A DNA stretch of 64,000 nt, from positions 61,310-125,309 of the forward strand of contig JACPRK010000127.1 of NCBI GenBank assembly GCA_016190005.1, in the 5' to 3' direction. Within the stretch, counting starts at the first letter, position 1. Every line of letters starts with the position of its first letter. Made by a program: the position numbers and the translations under genes. This document shows, piece after piece, positions 8,173 through 15,205 of this stretch. Origin of the DNA: Candidatus Wallbacteria bacterium (GTDB lineage: Bacteria > Muiribacteriota > UBA6191 > JACPRK01). The notes beneath the pieces were generated by a model that saw only the letters and a list, made by a program, of their open reading frames with translations, was not told the DNA's origin and ran no database searches.

Positions 8173-11100
8173 TCAATCCCAGCCGTCCATCCGGCGGCGC
8201 CAGGCCTCCATCTTGGCCATCAACGTCGTGCGCCCGCGCTCGAACACCGCTGCCAGGGCGATCAGCGCGAGCCCACCTGCGATGAGCGAACCGACTCCGT
8301 ACCCAGAGAACGCCAGCACCTGCCGCACCACGAACGAGCCGGCGTCGATGACCAACAGCAAAGTCGAGTAGATCAGATAGTCCTTCACGCGGAAGTGGAG
8401 GCCGGCCAGTACGCCGACGACGGCCAGGAACGCCAGTACCAACGCGTGCGAAGGCTGCGCGTGGGCCACGGCCCCCCAGAGCGACTCGCCCGAGATCAGC
8501 AGCGTTCCCGCCGCGCGCAGGTTGCTGCGGGTTTCGCTCGAGAGCTCGTCTCGGTTGGCGTGGGTGAAGGCGATCAATGTGAGCCCCGCCGGGAGCGTCC
8601 AGAGCAGCGCAGTGGACAGGTGATACGGCCGCCAGAAAAGGAAGTTGGCCAGGTTGTAGAGCAGGCCGGCGGCGTAGAACCAGGCGCGTGCCTCGCCCGC
8701 CATCGGCACCAGGTTGTAGAAGACCGCCGCTGCCCCGACCATCGTCGCCTGCCAGGTGCCCTCCCAGAGGTAGAGGCCGGCGCCGGCCACCAACATTGGC
8801 AGCGCCAGCGCCGTGTGCCTGAGCGGCGAGCGATAGACGGCCAGCGGCCCGGAAAGTGCTCGTGCCAGCACCAAGAGCGGGTAGCTCAGCACGATCGCCA
8901 GCAGCTGCACCAGCGGCGAGTCGGGCAAGATGCCGTTCACCTTCAGATGCCCATAAGCCAGCAACGGGCCCAGCACGCTGGCCCAGGCCGCGGGCTCGTC
9001 GGCCCCCCGCACGGCGCGATAGGCGAAGAAGAGGGACAGGAAGCCGATCGAGGCCGCCGTGGTCCAGGGCTGATCGCTTCTGCCGAACGACTGCGGAGCA
9101 AGCGACACAGCCGTCAGCCATGCCAGCGGCATCGCCGCGCCAGACAGCGTCAGATCGCCGACCAGCAACCGGCGCATGCGGGCCAGGCGCGCGTCGATGC
9201 CCGCTTCCCCCCCGATGGCCAAGGCGTAGAGCCAGGCGATCCAGGCGATGTACCAGGTCGAGCGGTGGGCCTGGGCGGCTCCTAGCAGCCCGCCCGTCAG
9301 GGCCAGGCCGGCCCAGGTGGCCACGAACGCCGGGTAGGCGAACTGGAGCACGAACGCCAACAGGCCGTACGACGCCATCACCAGGCACGGCGCCCAGTGC
9401 GCCCGCTCGGCGGCCCCGGCTCCGGCCAGCGTCGCGCCCAGCGCGGCCCCGAACGCGTGGAACCCGAGCGCCACGCCGGCATTCTTCCCCTCGAGCGCCG
9501 CCGCAAAACCGACGGCAGCCAGCGCGACTGCAAAGAGACCCGAAAGCGCCACCGACACGTTTAAGCCGCTCTTCTGGCCGGCGACCATCCCGAAGCAGTG
9601 AAGAAACGTCACCGCCAGCCAGAACTGGCTGGCCAGTGGTCCGCCCGAGCGCCCCGCAAGCAGCTCCGAGTGCGCAAAGAAGGCCACCAGCAAGACGAAG
9701 GACGCCAGACTGCTCCAGGGCCCCTCTCCTTGCGTCAGTCCGACCAGCATGGAGAACCCCGCGACCCAGGCCAGCGGCGTGGCGCAACCCGTCAGTGTCA
9801 CCCCCGGGACCATCAGCGGGTCCATCCGCGAAAGGGCGTCGTCCCCGCCGATGCGGCCAAGGGCGGCCAGCGCCCAGCAGCACGCCACACCGGTCATCCC
9901 CCACACCGGCGCCGTCGCCCCCGTCAGCACCAGAGCTTCGGCCACGACCGTCAGCGCCGCCCAGACGGCGACCACCGCCATGTACGCGTGGCGGCTAGCG
10001 ACAGCCATCGCTCCGTAGAACACGAGGATGCCACCGCCGATCACCAGGCCGCGCCCGCCGGCGGGCACAGCCAGCACGGCGCCGAGCAGCGCGGTCAGGG
10101 CGCCGAGGCCATGGAAAGCCACGCTCACTCGACGATCGCGGCCCGCAGTCAGCACGCCTGCAACGGTGCACGCGGCCCCGATCGCCAGCTGCGGAACGAT
10201 CCACCCGGGGCCTCCGACTCCCAACAGCGCCTCGGCCACGGGGTGCCAGAGGCCGTAAACCGCCGGGTCCGCGTAGACGAAGAGCAGCTCTGCCGCCAGC
10301 CCCAAGGCGAACGTCTCCGAGAGCTGCTGGTCCCCTCGTTCGGCATGATAGGCGCGCCCGGACGAGTAAGCCGCGTAGAGGAGCCCGGCGATCAGCCAGC
10401 GGTTCCCGGGAATCCCGGGAATGATCAGGCAGAGCGCCGCGGCCGCCATGAAGACTCGGGCCGCACCTCCAAAGAGAGCGGGCAAGTCTCCTGGGTCCTC
10501 CCCCGCGCGCAGCTGCCTCAACGCGACGGCAGCGGCGTCCGCGACGTGCATCGCGCCAATCAGCAAAAGACCCAAAGGACCCGCCGAGGTGTAGCTGGCG
10601 AGACAGAAGGCGGAGTGGGAGGCGAGCGCCAGGAGGCCAGCGAAGCCGATGCTCGAAGGCGCCGGGCGACCGCCCTCCCCCCCAAGCCGCCCCAGCCCGG
10701 GGACCAGCAGGAGCATCACGGAGGCCAGGCCGGCCACGGCGGCCGGCAACCCGTTCGTGAGCCCGGGGGGCCAGATGGCCGTCAGCGCAGAGGCAAGCCA
10801 GAGCCGCGCGCCGAGCTCGCCGGCGCCCGCGGCCGGGGCCAGCGTCCGCCGAGCCGCCGGGACCGACAGTGCCAGGAGCAACAGCCCGCCCATGGCGCCC
10901 GCTGCGACGCCGGAGGCCTCCGACCAGAGCCCGAGCCAGCGGATCGCCAGCGCGTTCAAAGGCAGAAAGAGCAGCGCTATTCCCGATAGCGCCCCAGCGG
11001 ACCGTTTCAGTCCGAACACTTGCTCCACGAGCAACGCCAGACCGTGGAAGAACACCGTCGTCAGGAGCAGCGGCATGTAGCGGCCCGCACCTGAGGCGTC

Positions 11101-12600
11101 CGACCAGAGGCCGAACGTCAGGATGAGGCCGCCGCCCAGCACGAGGAAGGCGCCCAGGAAGAGCAGCCAGTGGATGGAGAGCTCTCCGAGCAACGCCGGG
11201 ATCGCCCCGCCCGGGTCGAGCGAGTAGCTTCGGGACCTCTGCGGCGGCTGCGGGGGGGCCGCGCGCACGCGGCGGACCGCCGGCGCCTCCGCGCGCCGGG
11301 CACGCTCCACCTGCTCCTGGAAGGCCGCGAAGGCCCGCAGGTCGGGGGCGAAGGCCGGGTCGAAGCTCGACGGGTCCGGCCCGGGCGCCACCGCTGGGAC
11401 CCCAACGGCCTCCTCGACCGCCGGTCCCGCATCCCGGCCCAGGCCGCGCAGACTCCCCATCGCCAGCTCCAGATCGGCGCCCCTCACCCGGCGCTCGAGC
11501 GCCTCGCGAACAGCCTTCGACAGCTCCGGAGTCAACGCATCCTCCGAGGCACCTTCTACGCCCAAGAGCTCCCGCCAGCGCTTCTCGCGCGTCTCGGTCA
11601 CGGAGGTCAGCAGCACCGACCTCAACCGCGGCGGCAGCGTCGTCGCCGCCCGCCTCAGCGGCAGCTCTACGCGCTCCAGCAACCGGATCTCTCTCGCCAG
11701 CCCGAGCAGCGCTCCTCCCTCGGGGACGTCACCACTCCCCGGCCGCTCCGGCACCCGAGTGGCATCGCCCGGCGCCGGCCGGGCCGGGCCCTCCGCAGCG
11801 CCGCTCGGGGCTGACTCGGGGGAGCTTGCCTCACGAGCCGCCCCGGGCTCGGCCTCGCTGGGAGCTTCGGTCGCTTCCGCCTCTTCTCGTGATGGGACTT
11901 GGGCGGCCGGTGGCGCGCCGACAGCAGGGCCTGCTTCGACCGCGCCCTCCTCGCGAGCCTCGGCTCCGAGCAGGAGCAGCAGAGACGTCACGTCGCCCCC
12001 GTCGAGCTTGCCCGCCGCGCCAAGATCGCGCACCGTCTCGCAGGCGGCCCCCAGACCCGCGGCGCGCGCCCGTTCCCGCTCGGCCTCGGGGATCAGCACC
12101 TGCCAGTAGCGCGGGGTCCGCAGCCGCAGGTTCTCCAGGGACGCCTCGCGCGCTTGCTCCGGGATGAGCCCGTCGGCAGCCATGTCGTCGAGCTCGAGGT
12201 ACATCCGGTGCAGCAGGTAGAGCCGCCGGCACGCGTCGATCCCGGGCTCTGTGCCGCCCAGCTTGTCGAACTCGTGCGCAGCCTGCGGGCGGCCTAGCGA
12301 CTCCCAATCGGCGGCGAGCTTGCGGCTGGTGGCCAGCCAGTCCTGCTTGGAGAGCACGCCACTCTCCGCCAGCGCCGATAGCCCCTTCAAGCACCAGCGC
12401 AGCAGGTACCCTCGGTGCGCCGCCGACTTGAGCTCTTCGGTCCCGAACAGCGCATCCCAGCCGGCCAGAGCCATCTGGCGCGCCTCCAACTCGACCACCC
12501 GCGCGGCGCGCGCAAGCGCAGGCACGGACTGCGCCGCGAGCTGAACCTCCTCGAATAGAACGAACGCCCTGTAGAGCGCCTCGATCTCCAGGCGGCTCAT
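8173..12600 (-). CDS. Giant polytopic membrane protein, unknown function (1475 aa)
   Basis: The function is not recognised. Residues 1-210 are a soluble helical domain; about 215-290 is a Glu/Ala/Pro-rich low-complexity linker; about 300-460 is another helical soluble part; from about 473 to the end there are some thirty hydrophobic segments, many in short Ala/Gly/Leu-rich pairs. The first one reads SIHWLLFLGAFLVLGGG. The architecture resembles very large uncharacterised bacterial membrane proteins with a cytoplasmic head, loosely like the DUF2157/DUF2339 type, but I cannot assign a family. It lies between an exported two-repeat protein (14 bases upstream) and ktrB (20 bases downstream), so it may be part of the potassium uptake operon. 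The frame is open throughout with no sign of decay. Confidence 0.8.
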   Translation of the reverse strand: MSRLEIEALYRAFVLFEEVQLAAQSVPALARAARVVELEARQMALAGWDALFGTEELKSAAHRGYLLRWCLKGLSALAESGVLSKQDWLATSRKLAADWESLGRPQAAHEFDKLGGTEPGIDACRRLYLLHRMYLELDDMAADGLIPEQAREASLENLRLRTPRYWQVLIPEAERERARAAGLGAACETVRDLGAAGKLDGGDVTSLLLLLGAEAREEGAVEAGPAVGAPPAAQVPSREEAEATEAPSEAEPGAAREASSPESAPSGAAEGPARPAPGDATRVPERPGSGDVPEGGALLGLAREIRLLERVELPLRRAATTLPPRLRSVLLTSVTETREKRWRELLGVEGASEDALTPELSKAVREALERRVRGADLELAMGSLRGLGRDAGPAVEEAVGVPAVAPGPDPSSFDPAFAPDLRAFAAFQEQVERARRAEAPAVRRVRAAPPQPPQRSRSYSLDPGGAIPALLGELSIHWLLFLGAFLVLGGGLILTFGLWSDASGAGRYMPLLLTTVFFHGLALLVEQVFGLKRSAGALSGIALLFLPLNALAIRWLGLWSEASGVAAGAMGGLLLLALSVPAARRTLAPAAGAGELGARLWLASALTAIWPPGLTNGLPAAVAGLASVMLLLVPGLGRLGGEGGRPAPSSIGFAGLLALASHSAFCLASYTSAGPLGLLLIGAMHVADAAAVALRQLRAGEDPGDLPALFGGAARVFMAAAALCLIIPGIPGNRWLIAGLLYAAYSSGRAYHAERGDQQLSETFALGLAAELLFVYADPAVYGLWHPVAEALLGVGGPGWIVPQLAIGAACTVAGVLTAGRDRRVSVAFHGLGALTALLGAVLAVPAGGRGLVIGGGILVFYGAMAVASRHAYMAVVAVWAALTVVAEALVLTGATAPVWGMTGVACCWALAALGRIGGDDALSRMDPLMVPGVTLTGCATPLAWVAGFSMLVGLTQGEGPWSSLASFVLLVAFFAHSELLAGRSGGPLASQFWLAVTFLHCFGMVAGQKSGLNVSVALSGLFAVALAAVGFAAALEGKNAGVALGFHAFGAALGATLAGAGAAERAHWAPCLVMASYGLLAFVLQFAYPAFVATWAGLALTGGLLGAAQAHRSTWYIAWIAWLYALAIGGEAGIDARLARMRRLLVGDLTLSGAAMPLAWLTAVSLAPQSFGRSDQPWTTAASIGFLSLFFAYRAVRGADEPAAWASVLGPLLAYGHLKVNGILPDSPLVQLLAIVLSYPLLVLARALSGPLAVYRSPLRHTALALPMLVAGAGLYLWEGTWQATMVGAAAVFYNLVPMAGEARAWFYAAGLLYNLANFLFWRPYHLSTALLWTLPAGLTLIAFTHANRDELSSETRSNLRAAGTLLISGESLWGAVAHAQPSHALVLAFLAVVGVLAGLHFRVKDYLIYSTLLLVIDAGSFVVRQVLAFSGYGVGSLIAGGLALIALAAVFERGRTTLMAKMEAWRRRMDGWD

Positions 12601-12614
12601 GCGGCGTCGCCCAC

Positions 12615-13280
12615 TCAGTTATCCAGGAGGATCAGGGGCCGGAAGCCGGCACCATCGACCTCGACGCGCGCCAGCCGGCCACCGCCCATCTCCAGCCGTA
12701 CCTTCCGGCCTCGCGCCTCGGCCAAAATGACCTTGGTGGAGTCCCCGGCCGCTTCGCCCGAGTTCTGCACCACCGGCAGGCGGACCTCCACGGGGCTGGC
12801 GAAGTCGTAGAGCACCACGAACTGCCGCGAACCTTCCTTTTCCTTCCAGGTCTCCAGCCGAACGTAGTTGGAGCGATTGTAGTAGCCCCGGCCTTCGATC
12901 GTGATCTCCGGGCGCGGCTGCAGGTGAATCGGGCGGATCGCCTCGTCATCCAGCTCGATCGTCAACGATGCGCCTCCCATATCGCTGATCAGCATCCGGA
13001 TGTCGACCTTAGCGGTCAGCTCGCCCGCCTTGGCGCTCAGCCGAACGATGGGCGGCATCTGCTGGATCCACTTGTTCTCGAAGACGGGTAGGCGAGTCTC
13101 CTCGATCTCGCTGAACTTGCTCAGGATGACGAACTGCTTCTCGTCGATCTTCTCGACCCGGAAGTAGTGGCTGCGGCTGAAGTTCCCGGCATACTCGACC
13201 GTCACGGCCGGAGCGCCGGCGAAGAGCGGGACCGAAAGCCCGAGAAGCAAGAGCGGAGCGAGCAGACTGCGAGCGTTCAC
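12615..13280 (-). CDS. Exported protein with two tandem domains, unknown function
   Basis: The 221-residue protein begins with a clear signal peptide (Leu-rich core around residues 6-16, likely cleavage after an Ala near residue 21-23). The rest consists of two similar domains of about 100 residues: both begin with a VTVEYAG/ITIEGRG strand, then a NFSRSHYFRVE or YYNRSNYVRLE segment, then QFVILSKF or QFVVLYDF and ETRLPVFEN or EVRLPVVQN. This internal duplication is visible by eye and implies a beta-rich periplasmic fold. The start GTG at 13280 is preferred because GGAG lies six bases upstream; a TTG twelve bases earlier overlaps that site. It heads the putative operon with the giant membrane protein and ktrBA. 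No function is known to me. Confidence 0.8.
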   Translation of the reverse strand: MNARSLLAPLLLLGLSVPLFAGAPAVTVEYAGNFSRSHYFRVEKIDEKQFVILSKFSEIEETRLPVFENKWIQQMPPIVRLSAKAGELTAKVDIRMLISDMGGASLTIELDDEAIRPIHLQPRPEITIEGRGYYNRSNYVRLETWKEKEGSRQFVVLYDFASPVEVRLPVVQNSGEAAGDSTKVILAEARGRKVRLEMGGGRLARVEVDGAGFRPLILLDN

Positions 13281-13350
13281 GAAGTTCTCCAATCAGGTAG
13301 CCGGGGACCGCCTGGACAGGGGCAATCCTAGTCTTCGGGGCGTGGCCCGG

Positions 13351-14304
13351 TCAAGCATGACGCGTAGGGCCCAGGCGCGCGGCTTCGGCCGGACCACAAG
13401 GCGCCTTGACCAGCTCGAAGCTGAACATCCAGGCGGCCAGCTGCAGCAGCGGGACCCGGGTCAGAACCCGGTCGAGCCGGTCCAGCGCCGGCCGCAAGGG
13501 GGGCGCAAAGATCGAGAGAACGCTGGCCAGGTGCCAGAATCGCAGGTCCTCGACCTCGAACTGCCCGCGTGAGCCGCGCAGCCGGGCCGGCGTCAGCACG
13601 TGGGAGCGCTCCCAGCGCGTCCGCCGCGAGGGCGTCAGCTCGCGAAACAGCCGCAGCGCCGGATTGTAGCCCAGGGCCTCGAGCGCCAGAACCCGCCCCC
13701 CAGGGGCCAAGATCCGGTACAGCTCCTTGAGGCACGCCTCGAGGTCGAGATGGTGCAACACGCCTCGGCAGACCACTCGATCGATCGACCCCGAGGGGAG
13801 CCTCGACTCCTCGGCATCGCACTGGAGGAATCGAGCGCGCGAACCGAGACCGGCCTCGCGGGCCGCGTCACGGGCCAGGGCGATCGATTCTCCGCTCAGA
13901 TCGATCCCGACTGCCAGCCGGGCGCCGGCCCGCGCCGCCAACAGCGCGTCCCCTCCGCGCCCGCATCCGTAGTCCAGAAACACCGCGCCAGCCGCCTCAC
14001 GCTCGATCCACTCGACCACGTGCCGGCTCGACATCGCCGTCGCCTCGTAGAGTCCGGCCCCGACCCGCCCCGGCGCGCCCGCCCGCTCCTGCGCCCTGCG
14101 GCGATCGTGGAACGTGCTCTCCTCGCGCTTGCGCTCCGGCAACCCCGCAAGCCACTCGGCATCCGCCAGCCCCGCCAGCTCCCCCAGCCGCCGCTCCAGC
14201 CCGTCAACGGAGCAGCCCGCCGGGAGACCGGTGGCGTCTACCTGTACCGGGTTTTCCAAGGAAAACCCGGTACAGGTAGACGCCACGGAGTCAACGGCCT
14301 CCAT
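13351..14304 (-). CDS. Class I SAM-dependent methyltransferase
   Basis: The 317-residue protein contains a class I (Rossmann) methyltransferase fold: motif I VFLDYGCGRGG near residue 110, an acidic residue after VGID near 130, motif with QCDAEE near 155 and the VCRGVLHHLD segment near 170, typical of Methyltransf_11/25 enzymes of the UbiE/ubiquinone type. The C-terminal 110 residues include amphipathic or hydrophobic helices. The substrate is unknown. The ATG at 14304 overlaps the stop region of the acetyltransferase gene (TGATATG), showing translational coupling. Codons 7-25 are made entirely of a 56-base palindromic repeat (see separate entry), so the N-terminus may be a late addition. No alternative ATG or GTG is visible just after the repeat. 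Confidence 0.85.
   Translation of the reverse strand: MEAVDSVASTCTGFSLENPVQVDATGLPAGCSVDGLERRLGELAGLADAEWLAGLPERKREESTFHDRRRAQERAGAPGRVGAGLYEATAMSSRHVVEWIEREAAGAVFLDYGCGRGGDALLAARAGARLAVGIDLSGESIALARDAAREAGLGSRARFLQCDAEESRLPSGSIDRVVCRGVLHHLDLEACLKELYRILAPGGRVLALEALGYNPALRLFRELTPSRRTRWERSHVLTPARLRGSRGQFEVEDLRFWHLASVLSIFAPPLRPALDRLDRVLTRVPLLQLAAWMFSFELVKAPCGPAEAARLGPTRHA
14231..14286. repeat. Long palindromic element, copy 1, inside a coding region
   Basis: A perfect 27-base inverted repeat with a 2-base centre (AA at 14258-14259). The arm contains GGCGTCTACCTGTACCGGG followed by TTTTCC. The same arm recurs at 61578-61647. Here it lies within the 5' part of the methyltransferase gene and is read through in frame, adding about 19 residues (ASTCTG...NPVQVDAT). 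It behaves like a mobile hairpin family rather than a terminator, since no T-run follows the stem. Confidence 0.95.
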
Positions 14305-14305
14305 A

Positions 14306-14854
14306 TCAGCCAAGCTCCAGCACCATCACGACCCGGCCGGACACGCGGCTCTCCTCGCGAAACCCCGCCTTCGCGAAGAGCGGCTCCGGACCCGTCCAGA
14401 CTTCGTTCACGTCCTCATGACGGCCAGGCTTGGGATACGCCTCGACCCGCCGCACGCCACGCGCCCGCAGGTCGTCCAGGATGCCACCCAGGAACAGGTG
14501 GGCCAACCCGCGACCTCGATGCTCGGGTCGAATCATCAGACAGGAAATCGCGTGCGCAGGCGGCGCCCCTTCGCGCACCAGCTGCCGCTCCAGTTTCGCC
14601 ATCCCCGCCCTAGGCCTGCACTGGCACCACCCCGCGACGCTCCCGTCCACGAAGAGCAGATAGCCATCGTGACCGCCCTCCCGGAAGATACGCTCGCGCA
14701 CCGCCCTGTTCTCCTCGGCCGTGCGATCGCCCCATCCCTCCCAGCTCGGCACCGTCCAGGCACTGCAGTAACACCACCCGAACGGCTCACTTCTCATCAG
14801 CCGCCAGAAATCCGCCTCGAGCGCAACCTCCAGCCTTCTAACCTCGACGTTCAT
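14306..14854 (-). CDS. GNAT family N-acetyltransferase
   Basis: The 182-residue protein has the GNAT fold: the acetyl-CoA pyrophosphate loop RPEHRGRGLA (R-x-x-G-x-G/A) around residues 112-121, preceded by the ISCLMI strand and followed by a C-terminal FAKAGFREESR segment typical of the last strand. The acceptor is unknown; GNAT enzymes acetylate amines on antibiotics, proteins or small molecules. ATG at 14854 (MNVEVRRLE) is preferred; a GTG 21 bases upstream is also in frame, and neither has a strong ribosome site. The next gene, a methyltransferase, starts within two bases of its stop, so both are probably made from one mRNA and may modify the same substrate. Confidence 0.86.
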   Translation of the reverse strand: MNVEVRRLEVALEADFWRLMRSEPFGWCYCSAWTVPSWEGWGDRTAEENRAVRERIFREGGHDGYLLFVDGSVAGWCQCRPRAGMAKLERQLVREGAPPAHAISCLMIRPEHRGRGLAHLFLGGILDDLRARGVRRVEAYPKPGRHEDVNEVWTGPEPLFAKAGFREESRVSGRVVMVLELG

Positions 14855-14977
14855 CGGCCCGAAGTATCGCGCCACTCGAAGCCCCCGCGCAAGCCGGCAG
14901 AATCGTCCGGGAGCGATGCTGGAAGCTGGGAAGCCGCATCATTTCGTAGCCGCTCTCGGGCGCGCGCGCGGTTCCTG

Positions 14978-15021
14978 AGCCACCTCCCCGCTCATCCCCA
15001 GCCACCTCCCCGCTCATCCTG
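14978..15021. repeat. Tandem duplication, 22-base unit
   Basis: Two adjacent copies of a 22-base unit beginning AGCCACCTCCCCGCTCATCC; they differ only in the last two bases. The second copy runs into the left inverted repeat of the neighbouring 102-base element, so the duplication may have formed when that element inserted. Confidence 0.85.
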
Positions 15022-15112
15022 AGCTTGTCGAAGGATGCACTGGCTGCGGCTTCTGCGCGACACGCCCTTCGACGAGACTGTCCTGAGCTTGCCGAAGGGC
15101 CCAGGATGAGCG
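15011..15112. repeat. 102-base element with 11-base terminal inverted repeats
   Basis: The ends are CGCTCATCCTG (15011-15021) and its exact inverse CAGGATGAGCG (15102-15112). Inside are two direct copies, 16 of 17 bases identical, of CCTGAGCTTGTCGAAGG (15018-15034 and 15082-15098); the second also forms a stem with CCCTTCG at 15065-15071. This CTGAGCTTGTCGAAGG word is a common dispersed intergenic repeat in environmental bacterial genomes. It has no coding capacity, so it would be non-autonomous if mobile. Confidence 0.85.
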
Positions 15113-15205
15113 AGGATCTGACCCATTGCGCGCACCCGGATCGGCCCGGGTGCATGCCGCTCCCTTGCCCATCCCCCATCCGGCTCTACAATCCCTCCAC
15201 CCCCC

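Larger units (their letters stand above)
14855..15205. other. Gene-free divergent region with dispersed repeats
   Basis: This 350-base gap separates the minus-strand acetyltransferase from the plus-strand glycosyltransferase, so it must hold divergent promoters, but I cannot pick convincing -35/-10 pairs. Two repeat structures occupy its middle (14978-15112, listed separately). Open frames crossing it on the minus strand are Gly/Glu-rich shadows of the glycosyltransferase gene. Confidence 0.6.

Noticed and set aside
6464-9904. One 1146-residue protein fusing ktrB with sequence upstream
   Set aside because: The upstream part is an Arg/Gly-rich shadow of the giant membrane gene; ktrB begins at 8152.
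13281-13292. Upstream TTG start for the exported two-repeat protein
   Set aside because: It overlaps the GGAG ribosome site that serves GTG at 13280.
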